Of a DNA stretch of 64,000 nucleotides, positions 13,228 to 27,279 are shown one piece after another. The notes beneath the pieces are model-generated. The model saw nothing but the letters and a program-made list of their open reading frames with translations, was not told the DNA's origin and searched no databases. The position numbers and the translations under genes are program-made. Each line of letters opens with the position of its first letter. Positions within the stretch are counted from its first letter, which is position 1. The stretch comes from Lates calcarifer (taxonomy: Eukaryota; Chordata; Actinopteri; Centropomidae). The stretch covers positions 20,462,307 to 20,526,306 of the forward strand of contig NC_066845.1 in NCBI RefSeq assembly GCF_001640805.2. Direction: 5' to 3'.

Positions 13228-14769
13228 CACTTTTTTAGATCTTTTTGTCCATGCAATAAAGGAAAATGATCATGGGGAAAAAGCTATTCCACATTTGCCA
13301 TTCACGGAGCACAGGAACAAGACAATCAACTGGAGTTTGACATCAATTTCCTATGAGGTCAATGCTTATAGCTACCGCATCAAAAAGGCATCATTTCGCA
13401 GCAGGCTGGGCTTTGATTCACCCCTTGAAATGATTTCAAGGATTTTTTTTTTTTCGTAAGCTGCAATCAATTGCACTTCTGGTGCTCAGATGCAGTATTT
13501 GTTACGTTACCCCAAAGAGCTTTTTTACACACTGAGGTAACATCTCTACTTTTCAGCAGAGTGATGTTTCTGCAGCGCAAACACTTCCAGCTGCAAACTG
13601 GAGGGAAAAATCTCCACTTCACCAGCTTACATTTAATAAATTGGGCTATTGAACACATTTATATTTGCCCATTTGAATTTCATTGTATTTGCTTGTTATT
13701 TTAATTGTAATTATTATTTCTTCACTTATTTACATAACTTCCTAATTAGCTGAATAACCATAACCAAAATGCTGAACTGCTCCTTTAAGTGACACTGAAT
13801 ATTTTAAGAATAAAGAAGATACTGTATGTGGTCTACACAGAGAACCTACACCTCATCTGTTAGAGCAAATGCAATACCTCCTTACAGACAGTGTCATGTA
13901 TTTTCTGTAACAAATATATCATTTTACTAAGTTGCTTTTCATGCCTGTTCCCATCACAATATTTTAGACCATACTTTTTGCAGTTATCAGCAAAACCTAC
14001 AAATATCAACATGACAACCTGTCTTACATCCACAGAATCAGCAGTAATAATTTCAACTGGTTTACCAACTTACAAACTAATGTGTTCTGGTCACTCAGTC
14101 AGCTTCTGTCTGCACACAGTGTGTAACTGTGGTTGTGAGGTTATTTTCACTATAGAGCTGATGAAATCTGCAAAACAACACAATTAATACATGTGTAATT
14201 GTAACTGGCCAGTGACACACTGTCAACTGAAAACAAGAGATTCTGTTTTCATCTGACAATGTGTAACTGGTATGTTTTTCTAGTAAAAAATGTTATGAAA
14301 AACAAGTAAATACTAGCATGTTCCATAACTGGTTCATTTAAAAATTTGATGAAAGAGTGCATTTGGAAAGCTGATATCATTCATGTGGGAGTTTTTATCT
14401 TGGCTCTACTTTCTGCCAGCAGGTCCCCTGTTGCCTCCTCCCACTGTACTTTACCAAATGTTAAACCTGTGCTGTTTCATGCATCTTTCAAACCTACAAA
14501 ACACATGGAGAACTATTGAGCTGTAGTGTAATTGAGCTCTGAATGCATGCTAAAAATATATTACATGTGTGAGGTAAACTTAGGTAAAGTTAATTGTGAT
14601 GAAGATTGGCCTTATATGAATTCCACTGCTAAGTTGTATTAAACACAGGGAATGTGCAGACAACAAACATGGAAATTATAAAAAGACAACATTGTAGCTT
14701 TTTGTATTAAAAAAATGCTGCTTAGCAACTGACTGTCAAGAAGTCAACAGCTTTACTACATTCCCATCA

Positions 14770-15015
14770 GCATTTGTCAACATCACACTCTGGCAGTGGC
14801 TCTAAGTATGACAATGAACAACTTTTACTCAGTGTTTCAGACCGAAACATTTCAACAAATCAAATGAGGTGACATTAAACTTCATACATCCATTCATGGT
14901 CCTCAGAGGACTAAGCCTATTAAGTTTGGTGACATTTGTGGGACTGACAGAAATGCCTTGACAACTGCTGGATGGATTGCTATGACATTTGCAAATTGAT
15001 TTTCATGCCATAGAA
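14770..15015 (+). repeat. Teleost dispersed repeat family B, copy 1 (forward)
   Basis: This has the recurring phrases of a fish repeat I know from memory: a TCAACAA...GGATGGATTGC-type sentence and CATTCATGGTCCTCAGAGGA. The class (DNA or retroelement) is not clear to me. It is decayed. Confidence 0.6.
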
Positions 15016-15689
15016 GAATGAATGGAATCTAATGGACTGGAGGGAAAAAAAATGCATTCATACACTATGAATGCACTGTGTATGAATCCAACAGGAAACA
15101 CTGTTTGGAACATGGCCTGAACATTTGTAAGGTATGTATGATTGAATTAAAAGTAAAAGTACAAAATATTACAACAAACCCAGACTACCAAAACCAGCAG
15201 GAAACACTGTGCAGGCAGATCAGTGAGGAGAAACATGCCATTATGTGACACTGACCTAAAGGTTATTAGTATATATTTCAGCATACAGCAGATTTACACT
15301 TGCACGGGCATGTTGAGCTGATGAGTCTTGTCTGGGGAAGCTGATTAGAAAAATCAACCCTGACTGAGAATTTAACTAAACTATATTGGAACTACTCCTT
15401 TGTGAGACGTGTTTGTGTGAGAGGGAATTTAAGTGCACGCTTGACATAATCATGGCTGAAAAAAAATCCATACTGCATTACCACCACATCAGTGAGCTGA
15501 TCAGTACTTGTGTGGGCTCAGACATTCAGCTTGCCAGAGCCAGGGTGGGTACTGTGGATACTAGTAGACATCCCAAATCAGACCATAACAGGACTGCCAA
15601 CCCAAAAAACTAGCCTTGTTCCTCATTGGAAATAATAAAATCTGACCCTCCTCATATATAAAACTGATCCTCAGGGGTATGAATAATAT

Positions 15690-15770
15690 GTGGGGGAGGC
15701 AGTGGTGTAGTGGAAAGTGGATGAGTGCACACTCTTCCATCTAAACGGCTGCCTAACAAGTCCCCCACCA
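15690..15770 (+). repeat. Possible tRNA-derived SINE head
   Basis: GGCAGTGGTGTAGTGG resembles the A-box end of fish tRNA-derived SINEs, and is followed by a decayed stretch without a clear B box. Weak call. Confidence 0.2.
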
Positions 15771-16177
15771 TGAACAAGCACATAGGTCTTTGATAAGATA
15801 CAACCCATAGAAGCCTAAATATAACTCCACTGTGGCAGCATGAATACTGGACCTTTATTGTTATGGTTAAAATAAAAAAATAAACACTTCGTCATGGTCA
15901 CAGACTGTTTTCACATGTGAAATGATGGCAGTCTCCTGTCTCAAACTCCTGTGTTTTGTCGACCCATCCATCCACCCTAGACTGTAGCTGTACTGAGCAG
16001 CTCCCTAGTGTGAATATCATTATCTGCATGAAGGTGAAGCACAGCACCAATAGTAATAATTATGTATTTACGACTTCCCTTGAAAAAAGCAGTGGATGCA
16101 ATCGGTCTAAAATACCAAACACTAATTTTAAATCTGGTATTTCAATTGACTTTTTTATTTAAAAAAAAAGCTCAGGC

Positions 16178-16230
16178 TCTAGAAGTAGTGTAGTGGTTGT
16201 GTTTGCAAGTTCAGTCGAATCCTTCTCTCA
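16178..16230 (+). repeat. Possible tRNA-derived SINE head with degenerate B box
   Basis: AGTGTAGTGGTT (A-box-like) is followed about 25 bases later by GTTCAGTCGAATCC, a B-box-like word with two or three extra or changed bases. It cannot be a functional tRNA, as no cloverleaf is evident. Confidence 0.25.
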
Positions 16231-16711
16231 CCAAAACAGGCCAGACAAAATTACTGGTTGCGCTACCATTAGAAAGCCTGATGAACTGAAAAAGAGCCAT
16301 AAATATGCTTCTGGTGACTACAAAACTCTACCAGACTCTCTGTAGACAACGCAGTCTCACAGTGGATTCTCATGGCTGGTTAGCTCTGAGTCTGTGAATG
16401 TTAAACTGAGCCACAGTGTCCCCTGACCCTCCACATCACACACTACGTAGCCATGAGACCTCACCTCACACAGTCATCTCTCCCTCACTTGCATTTCTTA
16501 AATTTAGATTTTAAACCTAATTTTATATATTTCCTGATTTTTTTAACCATTCAAATATAGCTGGGTGGTTAATAACATATTTTTCTGTGAACACATTACT
16601 ATTACTGCTTTACACAGACTTTAAATATGCTGTGAGAATTTGAGGGTGTAGTTACCCTTTAAAATTTACCAGAATATAGAAATAAAACAAATAGCAAATC
16701 TGTTTGTTTGT

Positions 16712-16728
16712 TTTTTTTTTTTTTTTTG
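16712..16728. repeat. Poly-T run
   Basis: An uninterrupted run of T in intron 2, possibly the tail of an old retrotransposed copy on the minus strand, with no body recognised. Confidence 0.8.
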
Positions 16729-18157
16729 ATAACCATAGGTGGGTCTGCCTAGGGATACAGAATCAAATCTTGGGCACATCCCCAGTAAACAGGGAGTGTC
16801 TTATTGGCACAGTTAACAGTATTTCTTGTCAGATCACAGAGGCCTTGTGCAGAACAAGGAAAACAGCCAGCAATACAGTCAGGTAGTTGAGAAACTGCCC
16901 ATTAAGGATATACTGCTCATAATTATTCACTATAAATTTCTTGATGATCTAGCGTCATTTATTTTAAGCTGTACCTGCAGAGTTGGGTGTCCACTTTTCC
17001 ACTTAATAAATGATGTTGGCAGCATTCTGCTCCTAGTGTGTTTACTGAGCATTAGCTGCCAGAACAACAGCCCATTTGTTTTATTCTGCAGTTTAAGAAA
17101 CATAAGTGGTACTACTGCATGCAGCTTGGTTTCACTGTCCAGTAGTAATTTTGGTCTCAGTGCACTATAGTAAGGTTGGCACAGTGCCATGTCTACCACT
17201 GCAGAGTGGCATGTCTAGGTTACATGTTAATGTGGCACTAAAACGCTGATAGGCCATATGCAAATGAGATGACATACTGTTGCAGTTGGTCAGATGTTCA
17301 AATGTCTGTAGAACACAAAGCATTTGGTGCAATGGTGTAAAGTTTTCAAAGTAGTTCATAATAATTAAATTAATAAATGAATTAATAATATTCATTTCTT
17401 AAGACGTTTTTAGTTTTTTTTATTCTTCTGGTATGGCGGCACTTGGTCACAGTGTGCTTTCTGTTTCAGAATATTCCACAAGTCAGCGTCAATATATAAA
17501 AGACAGAATAATGCCAGAATCACATCCACTATGTCTGACTAGTTGATTAATCATAAACACTTGGCTCAGAAACATGTCAGACCAAACACTGGATTCTGAG
17601 CAGTAACAGGAAAAATACAGACGAGGGTGAGTTTGTGGGTGAGCAAGCAAGGTCTTCTTGGCTCCATTCGAACCCGAGGACCCGAAATGTGACCCAGGAC
17701 CTATGCAGAGTCAGATCCAAGTTTCCAAAGGTGAAGCAGGTCTGGGTCAGGTCTTGTTCTATTGCCACAGGTCTGTTTCACATTAAGTGTAACACAGAAG
17801 ACCTGGCTGTGTTCAGATTGAAGTGTCAATTCAGGTGTTGTATTCAAATTGCTTGACTGATTCAACCTTCAGTCCAAAATCCAAATACATTCAGTAAATT
17901 GTCATATATGACAAACAAACCATCACATCCTTACATTTGCGAGAGTGGACATGGATATGTTGGGCAAATTTGCTAGAAAAATGATTGAATTATGAATGAA
18001 TGAATGATCAAAAATTGCTGATTTGTTTTCTGTTGATCATCTAATCAGTTGATCAGTTAATCACTGTTGCTGTCATCTCAATAGTACGGGGGCCTTTGTA
18101 TAGCACATATTAGGAAATAGTTTTTTCAGTTATATTGGAAGACATAAAAAACCTCTG

Positions 18158-18318
18158 TAGGTGTGAATGTGATGTTCGTTTGTCTCTATATGTCAGCCCT
18201 GTGATAGACTGGTGACCTGTCCAGGGTGTACTTTGCCTCTCACCCAGTGTCAGCTGGGATTTGCTCCAGACTCCCAGCAACCCTCAAAGGTTAAGTAGTA
18301 CAGCTAATGGATGGATGG
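18158..18318 (+). repeat. Teleost dispersed repeat family A, 5'-truncated copy with TGGA tail
   Basis: This begins in the middle of the family (GTAGGTGTGAATGTGA) and continues TGTCAGCCCTGTGATAGACT, GGTGACCTGTCCAGGGTGTA and GTGTCAGCTGGGAT, ending in ATGGATGGATGG. The missing 5' part with an intact 3' end and a short tandem tail fits retrotransposition. Confidence 0.75.
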
Positions 18319-19324
18319 ATAGAAGACCTGATAACTTGCCTGTTTTGCCAACAAGTTGCCTGTTCTGTGCCTTGAAGGGCCAGGCCAGCACCATTATTAG
18401 TACCATCCTCACTCATCACAGCACTCTAAGTGCCTCAGGATGCTGCCTGTTATACAACGAATGCTCCCCTCTACCTCCCTGGTCATTTCTGGAACCTTTT
18501 ACCCAAACACAGCCCTGAGTGTTTTGTGACTTGCAGTAGACCAGTGGCTGAGTGCAGGCTCAAAGAGCCCTCTAATTATAGAAAGTCAAACAAAAACAGT
18601 TGTGACAGAGATCAGGTAAACTCGGAGGCCTGGGCTTAGCTGTCTTACTTAGCTGTCCCTGGATGATTTAGGCACAGGGTTTCTGTACTTACCAGTTATC
18701 CCAGGGCTCTGCACTGTTACTGACTATTGTTGTACCCCCTCCAGTCTATAACAAAACTTTCCACTGCATGGAACCCTAGGAAAAGCACCGCAGTCCACAC
18801 TCAAACAGGCATTATCTCATGAATCATCACTCGTTTACATCAAAACAGCAGGCTCATGCAGAGTTTTGTGGGGGGATTACAGCGTGTTTACTCAGAAAGA
18901 CCTCCAAGGATTTGATGCTTCCAGCAGCGAACGAAGCAAAGTTCTGCTAAAGCTTTTCAAAACAAAGCAGCAGAGTAAAGAGGCTGGTTCAACTGATGCC
19001 TAACATCATGAGCCTGCAGCACGTTTACCTGGTAAAAGGCATCAGTACCCCATGATTGATTTCCATTAATTGGCTGTTTTTGAATACAGCAGTGAAGTTA
19101 GTCTTTACAGAGCAGGTCTCCAGTGAGCATTTAGAATAAAGGTTAATGAGAGGAGGCTCAAATTACTACATACACTGCATCAATTTAACCATACTTTTAT
19201 GTCCTTCAATCTTTAAAATCAATAATTCAACCTTTGTTTTTTATAGATCTGTATATTCTGTATTTCATACTGGTATTTTATAATGGTCAGTTTTAAAGTT
19301 GTCTGTCCACCACTGTGATTCAGA

Positions 19325-19650
19325 CTCAGATATCTCATCCGTTTAACATTTTGCACAGTCAGTCATGGTCCTCACAGGATGAGTGCTACTGACTTTAGAG
19401 ACCTCACAGACTTCTAGGGTCACCATGAGTTGGAAATTTTTGGTTCAGGTTAAATTAATTTCTACAAATATTAGATACTATGAGACATTCCCATCTGCAA
19501 CAGCTATTGATAATTAGCCAATATTGGCATGCTAACATGCTAAACCAACTTAATGACCATGGTAAACATTATATCTGCTAAACACCAACATGGCAGCACA
19601 ATAAGCATGTGTACAGCCTAACAGAGCTCTCAGCATGGCTATAGATACCT
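19325..19650 (+). repeat. Teleost dispersed repeat family B, copy 2 (forward)
   Basis: GTCATGGTCCTCACAGGATGA, CACCATGAGTTG and the TTGGCATGCTAACATGCTAA end are family phrases. The copy is diverged, with internal changes. Confidence 0.6.
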
Positions 19651-22600
19651 TGGGCTCAATGTTTCTAAAATAAGGTACAAATAACACAAATAGGGGGTAT
19701 TTCTTTGCAATTTTGGTAACCACAGATGGTGGCACAAACCAGACACACAAGAGGCTGAATACATCATTTGTGGAAGGAATTCAGAATCAGCAGGTGGAGT
19801 AATGAACTAAATCTTCAGATGAGCTCCTCTCATCCCATTTAACAGCAGCAATGGAGGGATACGGGCTTGGTCTAAGCAAGAGAATTACATGTATGAACAT
19901 TAATCTCCATGAGCAACCCATGAGCAACCCCAAAAAATACAGAACACCCCAAATATGAATAAACATCACCCCAAATATGCTGTCAGTGGTAGAACTAACA
20001 GGGTGGTTATAGTTGTGCAAACAGCTACATTACAACTAACTGACTTACACCTAGTTAACTTTTGCAGAGAAGTGATTAATACATAGTTTTAATTTCAACT
20101 TTAACTTCATGTTCAATCAAGAGAGAATGTACAGGTAAGAATGTTAGCATAACATCAAAACTTTGGTTAGAAATTAATAAAATTCATATTGCACCAATAG
20201 CAAAATTAAAGAAGGTAGAAAACAGTTGGGTTAAGGGAACTAGGAGGGGCCACAGCATAGAGAAAATTCACAAATACATGCTACACTTTTGTAGTATCAG
20301 TATGGCATGCTTTAGCTGTGTCATGGTGTGATGTGCTGTGATGCACCACTGTCCCAGCAGGTGCTAACTACACTGACCTGTGACATTCTGGTCCTATCTG
20401 GGAGCATGAAACTGTGTCATCACACTTAACTGATTGGCTTAACATTTGTGGTCAGGCAGTGGATTAGACAGAAAGCACCATGTTAAAAGAGATGCTAGTC
20501 ATGCTGGTTTGTAGTTTAATTTAACAACTGTGTGTTAGTGTTGCTTTCATCTAACACAGTAGCCTCACTGTTTCCTGATCCATCCTCTACTGTGCTCTTG
20601 TGCTATTGTGGTGGTAGGCCACTGTTATAGCTGTACCGAAAGTGAAAACTTTTTGCTTTTTGTTTTTCATATAAAACTTTAAAACAGCATGGAATCCTGA
20701 CATAATCACTAAGGTTTTAAGTTTTAGTTTTAAATATTTGAAAGGAGGAATGGTATCTTAAACGTATGACAATTCAGCATGTCACCTTTCATTGCCACAA
20801 TGTGAGGACACATAATGCAGTTTTGATAGTCTCCTGCAGATTCAAGTCAGATTTTCTTTTTATTGTTTTTAATCTGTGGGGAAAGTTTGCATGCTGTATG
20901 TGGAATATTTTGGCCTATACAAGACTTATTCTGCTTTTGATAACATGACCTCATAATGATAATGATGATGGTGATGACATTTTTAATTTTAAAAAACTGT
21001 ATATGATAGTAATATTTCAGTCCAGACAATGCATGTAATCACCAATGTGCACTGTTACATTACTTGTGATAATGGATTTTCTGATTATTGACAATCTGAC
21101 TTATAACTCAGGGCATGCCTCCATAAGCACATTTGAAACTCATCTTGGTGTCATCACTACTGGTCTGTTCTGCGCCATCATTTGTTTCAGTTTATGGCAT
21201 TTATTCATATTTGTAAACTACACACACAGAGTAAATGCTGAGAATTAATGTAATTAAAAATAGAATCATAGACTGAGCTCACTTGTGAAATTAAGGGTTA
21301 GTGCAGATAAGGAAAACTGTGACTTTTAAGCCTTGGAGAAGAAAAAAAAAAAACAAGATATGGACTCAGTAACTAAAACTGCAGCACAGTAGGAAAGTAT
21401 TCCCAGGGTTTTGTACTCACAGTGTGCTTCCTCAAAGTCACCCCAATGTGATAATCAGTAAGAACCTGTCAGATGGTCTCAGATAAGTGCTTTACAAGGA
21501 ATTAATCTGATAGCATGCAGCTTCACTATGACTTTACTGGACAACCATTGAACAGATCAGCATGCATTAGTCAAGCAACACTGACAACTGAGCCAACATA
21601 TTACTAATATTAAACCCTATCCATATTACACATAGATCATCAGTTTGGACAGTGCACTCAATGGTCAAAAACTCTGTTATATAAAGAAAAGTGATGCATT
21701 CAAAATATTATTTCAGTAAAAGAACAGTACTTTGATACATTTTAGAATAATACTGATCTACTGGTCTATCTCATTATAATTTATGTGTTAATTATGTTTT
21801 GTATTAATAAACAGTTTCTGCAAAGTAATATCCACAAAATGGAGATGCTCATGAAAAGTAAAAGTAAGTCAGAATTTCACACAGGTGCAGTATTTGAGTA
21901 AATGTACCCTTACTTTCCAGCACTGGTAATAATGTCAAGTTTAAATCTAAGTATTGAAGTTTGTCAAGCTTAAGAGAAAAAGTCTGGACTGAAAGACTGC
22001 TGAAAGTCTGTACTGACTGCAAGGTGCACTGTAATGGTGGATTCCTGTGAAACCATATACACAGGAGAAACTACTAATAAGCAAGAGTCAGATGTTCACC
22101 TGTGGTAAACACTGGTGAAATACAAACTGTCTCCTGAACAGCAGGGAGCAAAAGATGGACTCACGAGCTTTAGATCTTTTTCTCTTCTCATCCCTTAGGT
22201 TCACACACCAGCCAGAATAAATAGAATACAGGATATGTGCAGTATCAAAACACACACAGCCAGCTTTAAAAAATATAGCATTTGCAGAAGGATTTTCACA
22301 CTGAGGCATGAATTTACAAGAGGCCTATATACATGAAATGAAAAATGACAGCAGAAATATGGAAGTGGCTGGGTGTGGGAGCATCAGTGCTCCCGCTGGG
22401 CTCCAGCTGGAATAGATGTACCCATCAGCACAGCCCGCACTATTCCTACCAATAGCATTGGGAGAGGTTGGATATATTGGCCCAACACCTCTCATTTACA
22501 TTTGCCTTGCTAGTACCTGCCAAACTATCCAACACTGGAAATAAGCCTTGGTTCAGCTGGCTAATACCAACATAAGCAATTGCAATCAGAGCAAAAATCA

Positions 22601-22719
22601 AAGCAGGAGTTCAATTTGTTTCTCAGGACAAGGACCAACTTAATTCTCAGCTGCCTCACCACCTCATTGCTTTTAAAACAAATTTGAAACGTGATGATTA
22701 CTAGATGGATTCAAGATTG

Positions 22720-22751
22720 CCCCCCCCCCCCCCCTTTTTTTTTTTTTTTTT
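22720..22751 (+). repeat. C15-T17 homopolymer junction
   Basis: Fifteen C are followed directly by seventeen T. On the other strand this is A17G15, an all-purine run in which G15 could fold as a quadruplex. It is prone to length error in sequencing. Confidence 0.9.
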
Positions 22752-23370
22752 AATTTTTAGTTTAACCCTTTCTAGGCTAAGGCAGCACACTGCAGGCTGG
22801 ATTGAGTTTTTCATACATGAGCCAAACCTTCTTGCCAGCAGGCAGAGGATTGTTCAGCAGAACAGTAGACAATGCAAGGAGGAAACTCTGAGACAGCTGA
22901 CAGAACACTGTCACGAAAGTAGGCCATGCAGTCAATCCTCAAACTCCCACTAAAAACATGGTATCGACCAAGAGCAAGATCTTCTGAGATCAAAGACAAC
23001 ACGCCTGTCGGCTTAATACAACATACCACATTAGAAAGCACAAATGCATCTATTTCGCTGGCTTTGAGAGAAACAACATCATATGGATGTTTATGTCACC
23101 TCAGATATGCTTTTACATCCCTGACAATGTCATCTGCAGAGCTACAGAGACAGAACAGCTCTCTCAGGATGATACACAGCTCTGCTTCTACCTTTTTATC
23201 CATGACCATGCCATGAAAAATGCAGTTCAGTTTTTAAAAAAAGGGCTGTGGATATTTCAAAGAAACAATGCACAGCTGTCAGAAACAGCTGTAAAGAGTA
23301 AATGTATTATGATTCTGTGGGCGATTTGAGCACAATGTCTCCCCACTAAGCCTGAGGACTTTTCACTCCA

Positions 23371-23391
23371 CTGATTTTTTTTTTTTTTTGA
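23371..23391. repeat. Poly-T run
   Basis: A T-run in intron 2; a second one lies at about 23769-23785. No element body was recognised beside either. Confidence 0.8.
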
Positions 23392-25573
23392 CAGCTCCTA
23401 ATATTATATCTCATTCCCATTCCCCAGAGCTTAGAAAGCTTTTGTTCTTCTTTCCATCAGAGGATTTCAAGATGATTTCTCACAAAAGTTGGAGTGATGA
23501 AAACAGTGTGTGAAAACTGCATTATGAAAAAAAGCAACCACAGTTGAAGTCCATAAAATATGTTAATCATTCAAACTTTGTCACTTAATTCTTCTTGAGA
23601 GGTCAGCAGTCACAATAATGGAGAATTTTCACTTTTACTCCAGTGTATTTTGGGAGTACAATCAGTTCATGTACTATGTACTACATGCAGTATTGCACTA
23701 TTTCTATTCATTTGATCTGTCCTTTTGATCTGATCTTGTTTTTAACTAAATCTTACATTATAAAGCCTTTTTTTTTTTTTTTTTTCACTTTTTTCAAACC
23801 AATTTGTTGGCCACACACCTGCCTAAAGGTCTTTACATACTAGGGGTGTTTTTTCTTTCTTTTTTTCAAACCGTCCCACCAACAAAATAAAATACATCTG
23901 GACATGGTAGAGCTTCAACTCCTAGATATTTGCAGGTGAGCATTGTGTTGTTTATTCACATTTGTTTACGTATAAAGGCCTTGAGTTGTGTGCACTGCAG
24001 CACGTGAGTCAGGGCTATAGAGAGGGCTGCACACAGAAGTAACATCATAGGGAACATGGGCAAATTGTAGCATCTGCTCTACTTGAGCGAATATCTCTGT
24101 CAAGACCTGAATATTGCTGCCCACCATCAACATTATGTGATGATGTCACAGCTGTGATGTCAGTTTGGTTAGGGTCTGTATTTTCTATCTTCTTGAGAAC
24201 CCCTCACCCAAAACCCAAACTTCACAATCAGCACCGCACACAGTGAGTTTGGAGTCGACTGAATGAGTGGTTGTTCAGAAAATCAAAGGACAGGCAGACA
24301 GAATGGCAGACAGACAAAGGTTTCTAGATTACTGCAATTTATAGATAAGAAAAATGTTGTCATCAGCACCAACAGGGCCGGCTACAATATTAAATCCACT
24401 GTGCACCATAGTCCTGCTGCTGATGGCTACAGGTATTAGGTATTTAAGGGGAAAAATACTTAATAGACTTGTTAAAGTGATAGCAACAAAAGTGAGAGAC
24501 ATCTGATTTTGTCTCATTTAACAAGCGACTTAGCTTGCACATGGTCAGAGCAAATGTGCAAAGTGTGCAAAATGAACACACAAGGACTGCTTTTGCGCAA
24601 TTTGTATCACCAACAGACGCCCAGAGGTGTATTACAATAGTTGGATATGGCTCCACTAGTCATCCATGACACTACTTTGTCCTAGTGGCCACTGAGTGGC
24701 CAAGACACTGAACAGCAAACATATTATATGCATATTATTATGCTTTGAATTGAGAATGTTTAAACCACCAAGACTCTATATTCATTAAACTTTACCAGAG
24801 CACCAAACAGCTATGTATAACTTTTTTAGGTTTATGCACTGTGTGAGAACTTTTCATCCAAATAAATCATCTTTGAGTCTCTTATCCGAGCTCTTATAAT
24901 ACAGACGAGGTGTGGCCAAGAAATAACCCCACACATAAACTGTTATTATGTTATATAATGTTTTAATCAATGGGCTTTAGTAGTGCTTTAGTTCTTCTCA
25001 AACTATTGCTCCTGCTATGGGGGAGTAGCAGGAGGAGGGGATAAGCTGCTAGCATTTATAGAAATGTTTCCAACACTGTGGGTCTCCAAACTAGAGAAAA
25101 CGTAAAATTCTAACACTCAAAATTTCTTAAAAGTGAATGTAGAAAAGTATTACTGTTTTGATGTATTAAAGTCTCCATTCTATGTATTGCAAAAAAATGT
25201 ATGCAGAGATCTCACAGCGGGTAACTTCATTAATTATCAAAATCTTCCCATATAACAGGACCTACGACTAATTGACAGTCTGTGCTTTTTCTACATAGAT
25301 ATTAGCTGTTTCACACATATTTAAAGTTTTAGGCCTGTACTGTAAGTTCATTTGTAAAGCAGTGATTATTTCTTCTTTAAGGAAATCTTCATACCATGTT
25401 TCATCTGGATAATCATAATTTGTTGTGTCAGCAGGATTATTACAAACAGTTTCTCAGTTTATGCTGGTAGCTTTTTTTCCAGCTTTTCTCACAGTATTTA
25501 CAGTAGTGGTATTGTTGTGCTCATACTTATAAAAGTATATATGGCTCCAGACTAACGTTTTCCCCTAGTAGCT

Positions 25574-25608
25574 CTGGTGCTCCTTATTGAAATTTTTAGG
25601 AGCACCAG
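25574..25608. repeat. Perfect 11-bp inverted repeat, 13-nt loop
   Basis: CTGGTGCTCCT at 25574-25584 is complementary to AGGAGCACCAG at 25598-25608, and a related AGAAGCACC follows shortly after. The stretch reads like part of a fish dispersed repeat with reiterated GGAGCACC words, class unknown. Confidence 0.8.
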
Positions 25609-25679
25609 CCCAAAAGTTAGAAGCACCGCTTAAATTGTCATTCAGCGCAAACTCATTCATATTTTTGCCATCTTAACTG

Positions 25680-25703
25680 TATTACTGAAGTGCTTCAGTA
25701 ATA
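25680..25703. repeat. Near-perfect palindrome (11-bp arms, TG centre)
   Basis: TATTACTGAAG and CTTCAGTAATA flank a central TG. It lies 72 bases after the preceding inverted repeat and may belong to the same element. Confidence 0.85.
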
Positions 25704-26576
25704 AATAGACAACAGACAGAAATAACAATGTGTCGTTTTATTACAAATGAAAAGTATTAAATAATTATAAGTAAACCACAAAATATCACTGGTCAAACAA
25801 GACTTATAGTGAAGAGATTTGAACTGTGATTTGCTCATCTTCCCAAAGTCAGGGTGAAGCCACTAACTAGCTGTAGGAGTGAATATGGCTAGAATTTTTA
25901 TCTTTATCTATCCATACCCTTATCAGTCCAGCTCTCATACTGTAATTGGTACCTTACCACTTTAATGCTGTGGTATATTTAATGGTGATGATGTGAAGAT
26001 GATGAAGAGAAGATCTCCGCTGACACTGTCTTGCTTGCATATAGAAGTCTATTACAAAAAAGTCAACAGCATCAAAACAAGCACTGCAGTAGCCTGTGAG
26101 AGGATCCGAGCCAATATGGATCTCTCTCCCAACAGCTCTCAACATCAGTATATATATATATGTTAGTTGTCTTTACGATTTATAGCGAGACATCGGGATC
26201 TCACTCAATGACCTCACTTCCAGGAAACAGAGAGAAAGGAGGAAAGGCCCAGTCCCTGTCCCTTATATGTATATGTTCATGGCTACTAACCTAAACATGA
26301 ACCCAAAGAACAGAAAGACATACATGGAGCTTCGGGCATTCCAAGAGAGTAAAAACCATATATGGAACGTCAGACACTACAATGCATTGTTTTTTGTTTT
26401 TTTTTAATTGTTTTAAAAAATACATAAAAATAACTGCTGCTTTTCTAAATGCTTGTTGAACAGGTGGTTTGATAAAGTACTTTTCCACTCATGATTGGTC
26501 TTTTTATTTTTACTTAAATCAGTGTAGTAGTTGTCAACTCAAGTTGTCCTGTATTCACTTGGTTCACTGCAGCCAT

Positions 26577-26611
26577 TGTGTGTGTGTGCGTGTGTGTGTG
26601 TGTGCGTGTGC

Positions 26612-26642
<31 letters not shown>
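26577..26642 (+). repeat. (TG)n microsatellite with GCG interruptions
   Basis: A 66-base TG array broken by several TGCG units. It could adopt Z-DNA and is useful as a polymorphic marker. Confidence 0.97.
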
Positions 26643-27279
26643 GCCCCTCCCCAGACAGAGAAGACAGACAAGCAGAGCAAATATAAATAGAGAAACAGAA
26701 AATCAATATGTGGTGGTCACTGGGCTCCACAAATAAAGCAACGTATAAGAAACACTGGGTAAAACCCTAGAACAGGGTTGGGGCATATTTGCAGGTCACC
26801 CAGTTGCTATATATATGTATATATAGTGATAATGGACATGTTTTTTGAACACATTTTCTAAAAATAATATTATGCACATGTATGTACACACTGACATGAG
26901 TTTCAGTTTATTAATAAAGTTAATAAAATTAATATGTAAAACACTGTTCTCTTCCTGGACTTTTTTGTAGATTCAGTAAACTGTGCAGCTTTTACTCTAG
27001 ATAGGGGGCTATGAGAATGGGGAACTTAAACAAAATATTATTTTGTCTGTTGTGATTTTATTTTCTACACTCCCACTAGTACCACCACCACTTCCACATA
27101 TGCATTTATTAAATTTCCATTTTTTTCTTTTTCTTTTTTTTTCAATTGGTTCAAAAAAGTCTCGAAAACCTCCAGAATAGCTCAAGCAAAGCTTGTAAAA
27201 TATGTTAATAACTACAATTTTCTCACTAAATGCTTTTGGTCCTTTACATCCACTGTATTTATGCAGAGTAGCTGTAAAG

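Noticed and set aside
16178..16230. tRNA gene
   Set aside because: Only degenerate A- and B-box-like words; no acceptor stem pairing or anticodon arm is evident. At best a SINE head.
22880..23300. Possible reverse transcriptase remnant with a DDTQL word on the plus strand
   Set aside because: Only one short motif resembles the palm motif of fish LINEs. The upstream and downstream blocks expected in order are not seen, and several stops intervene.
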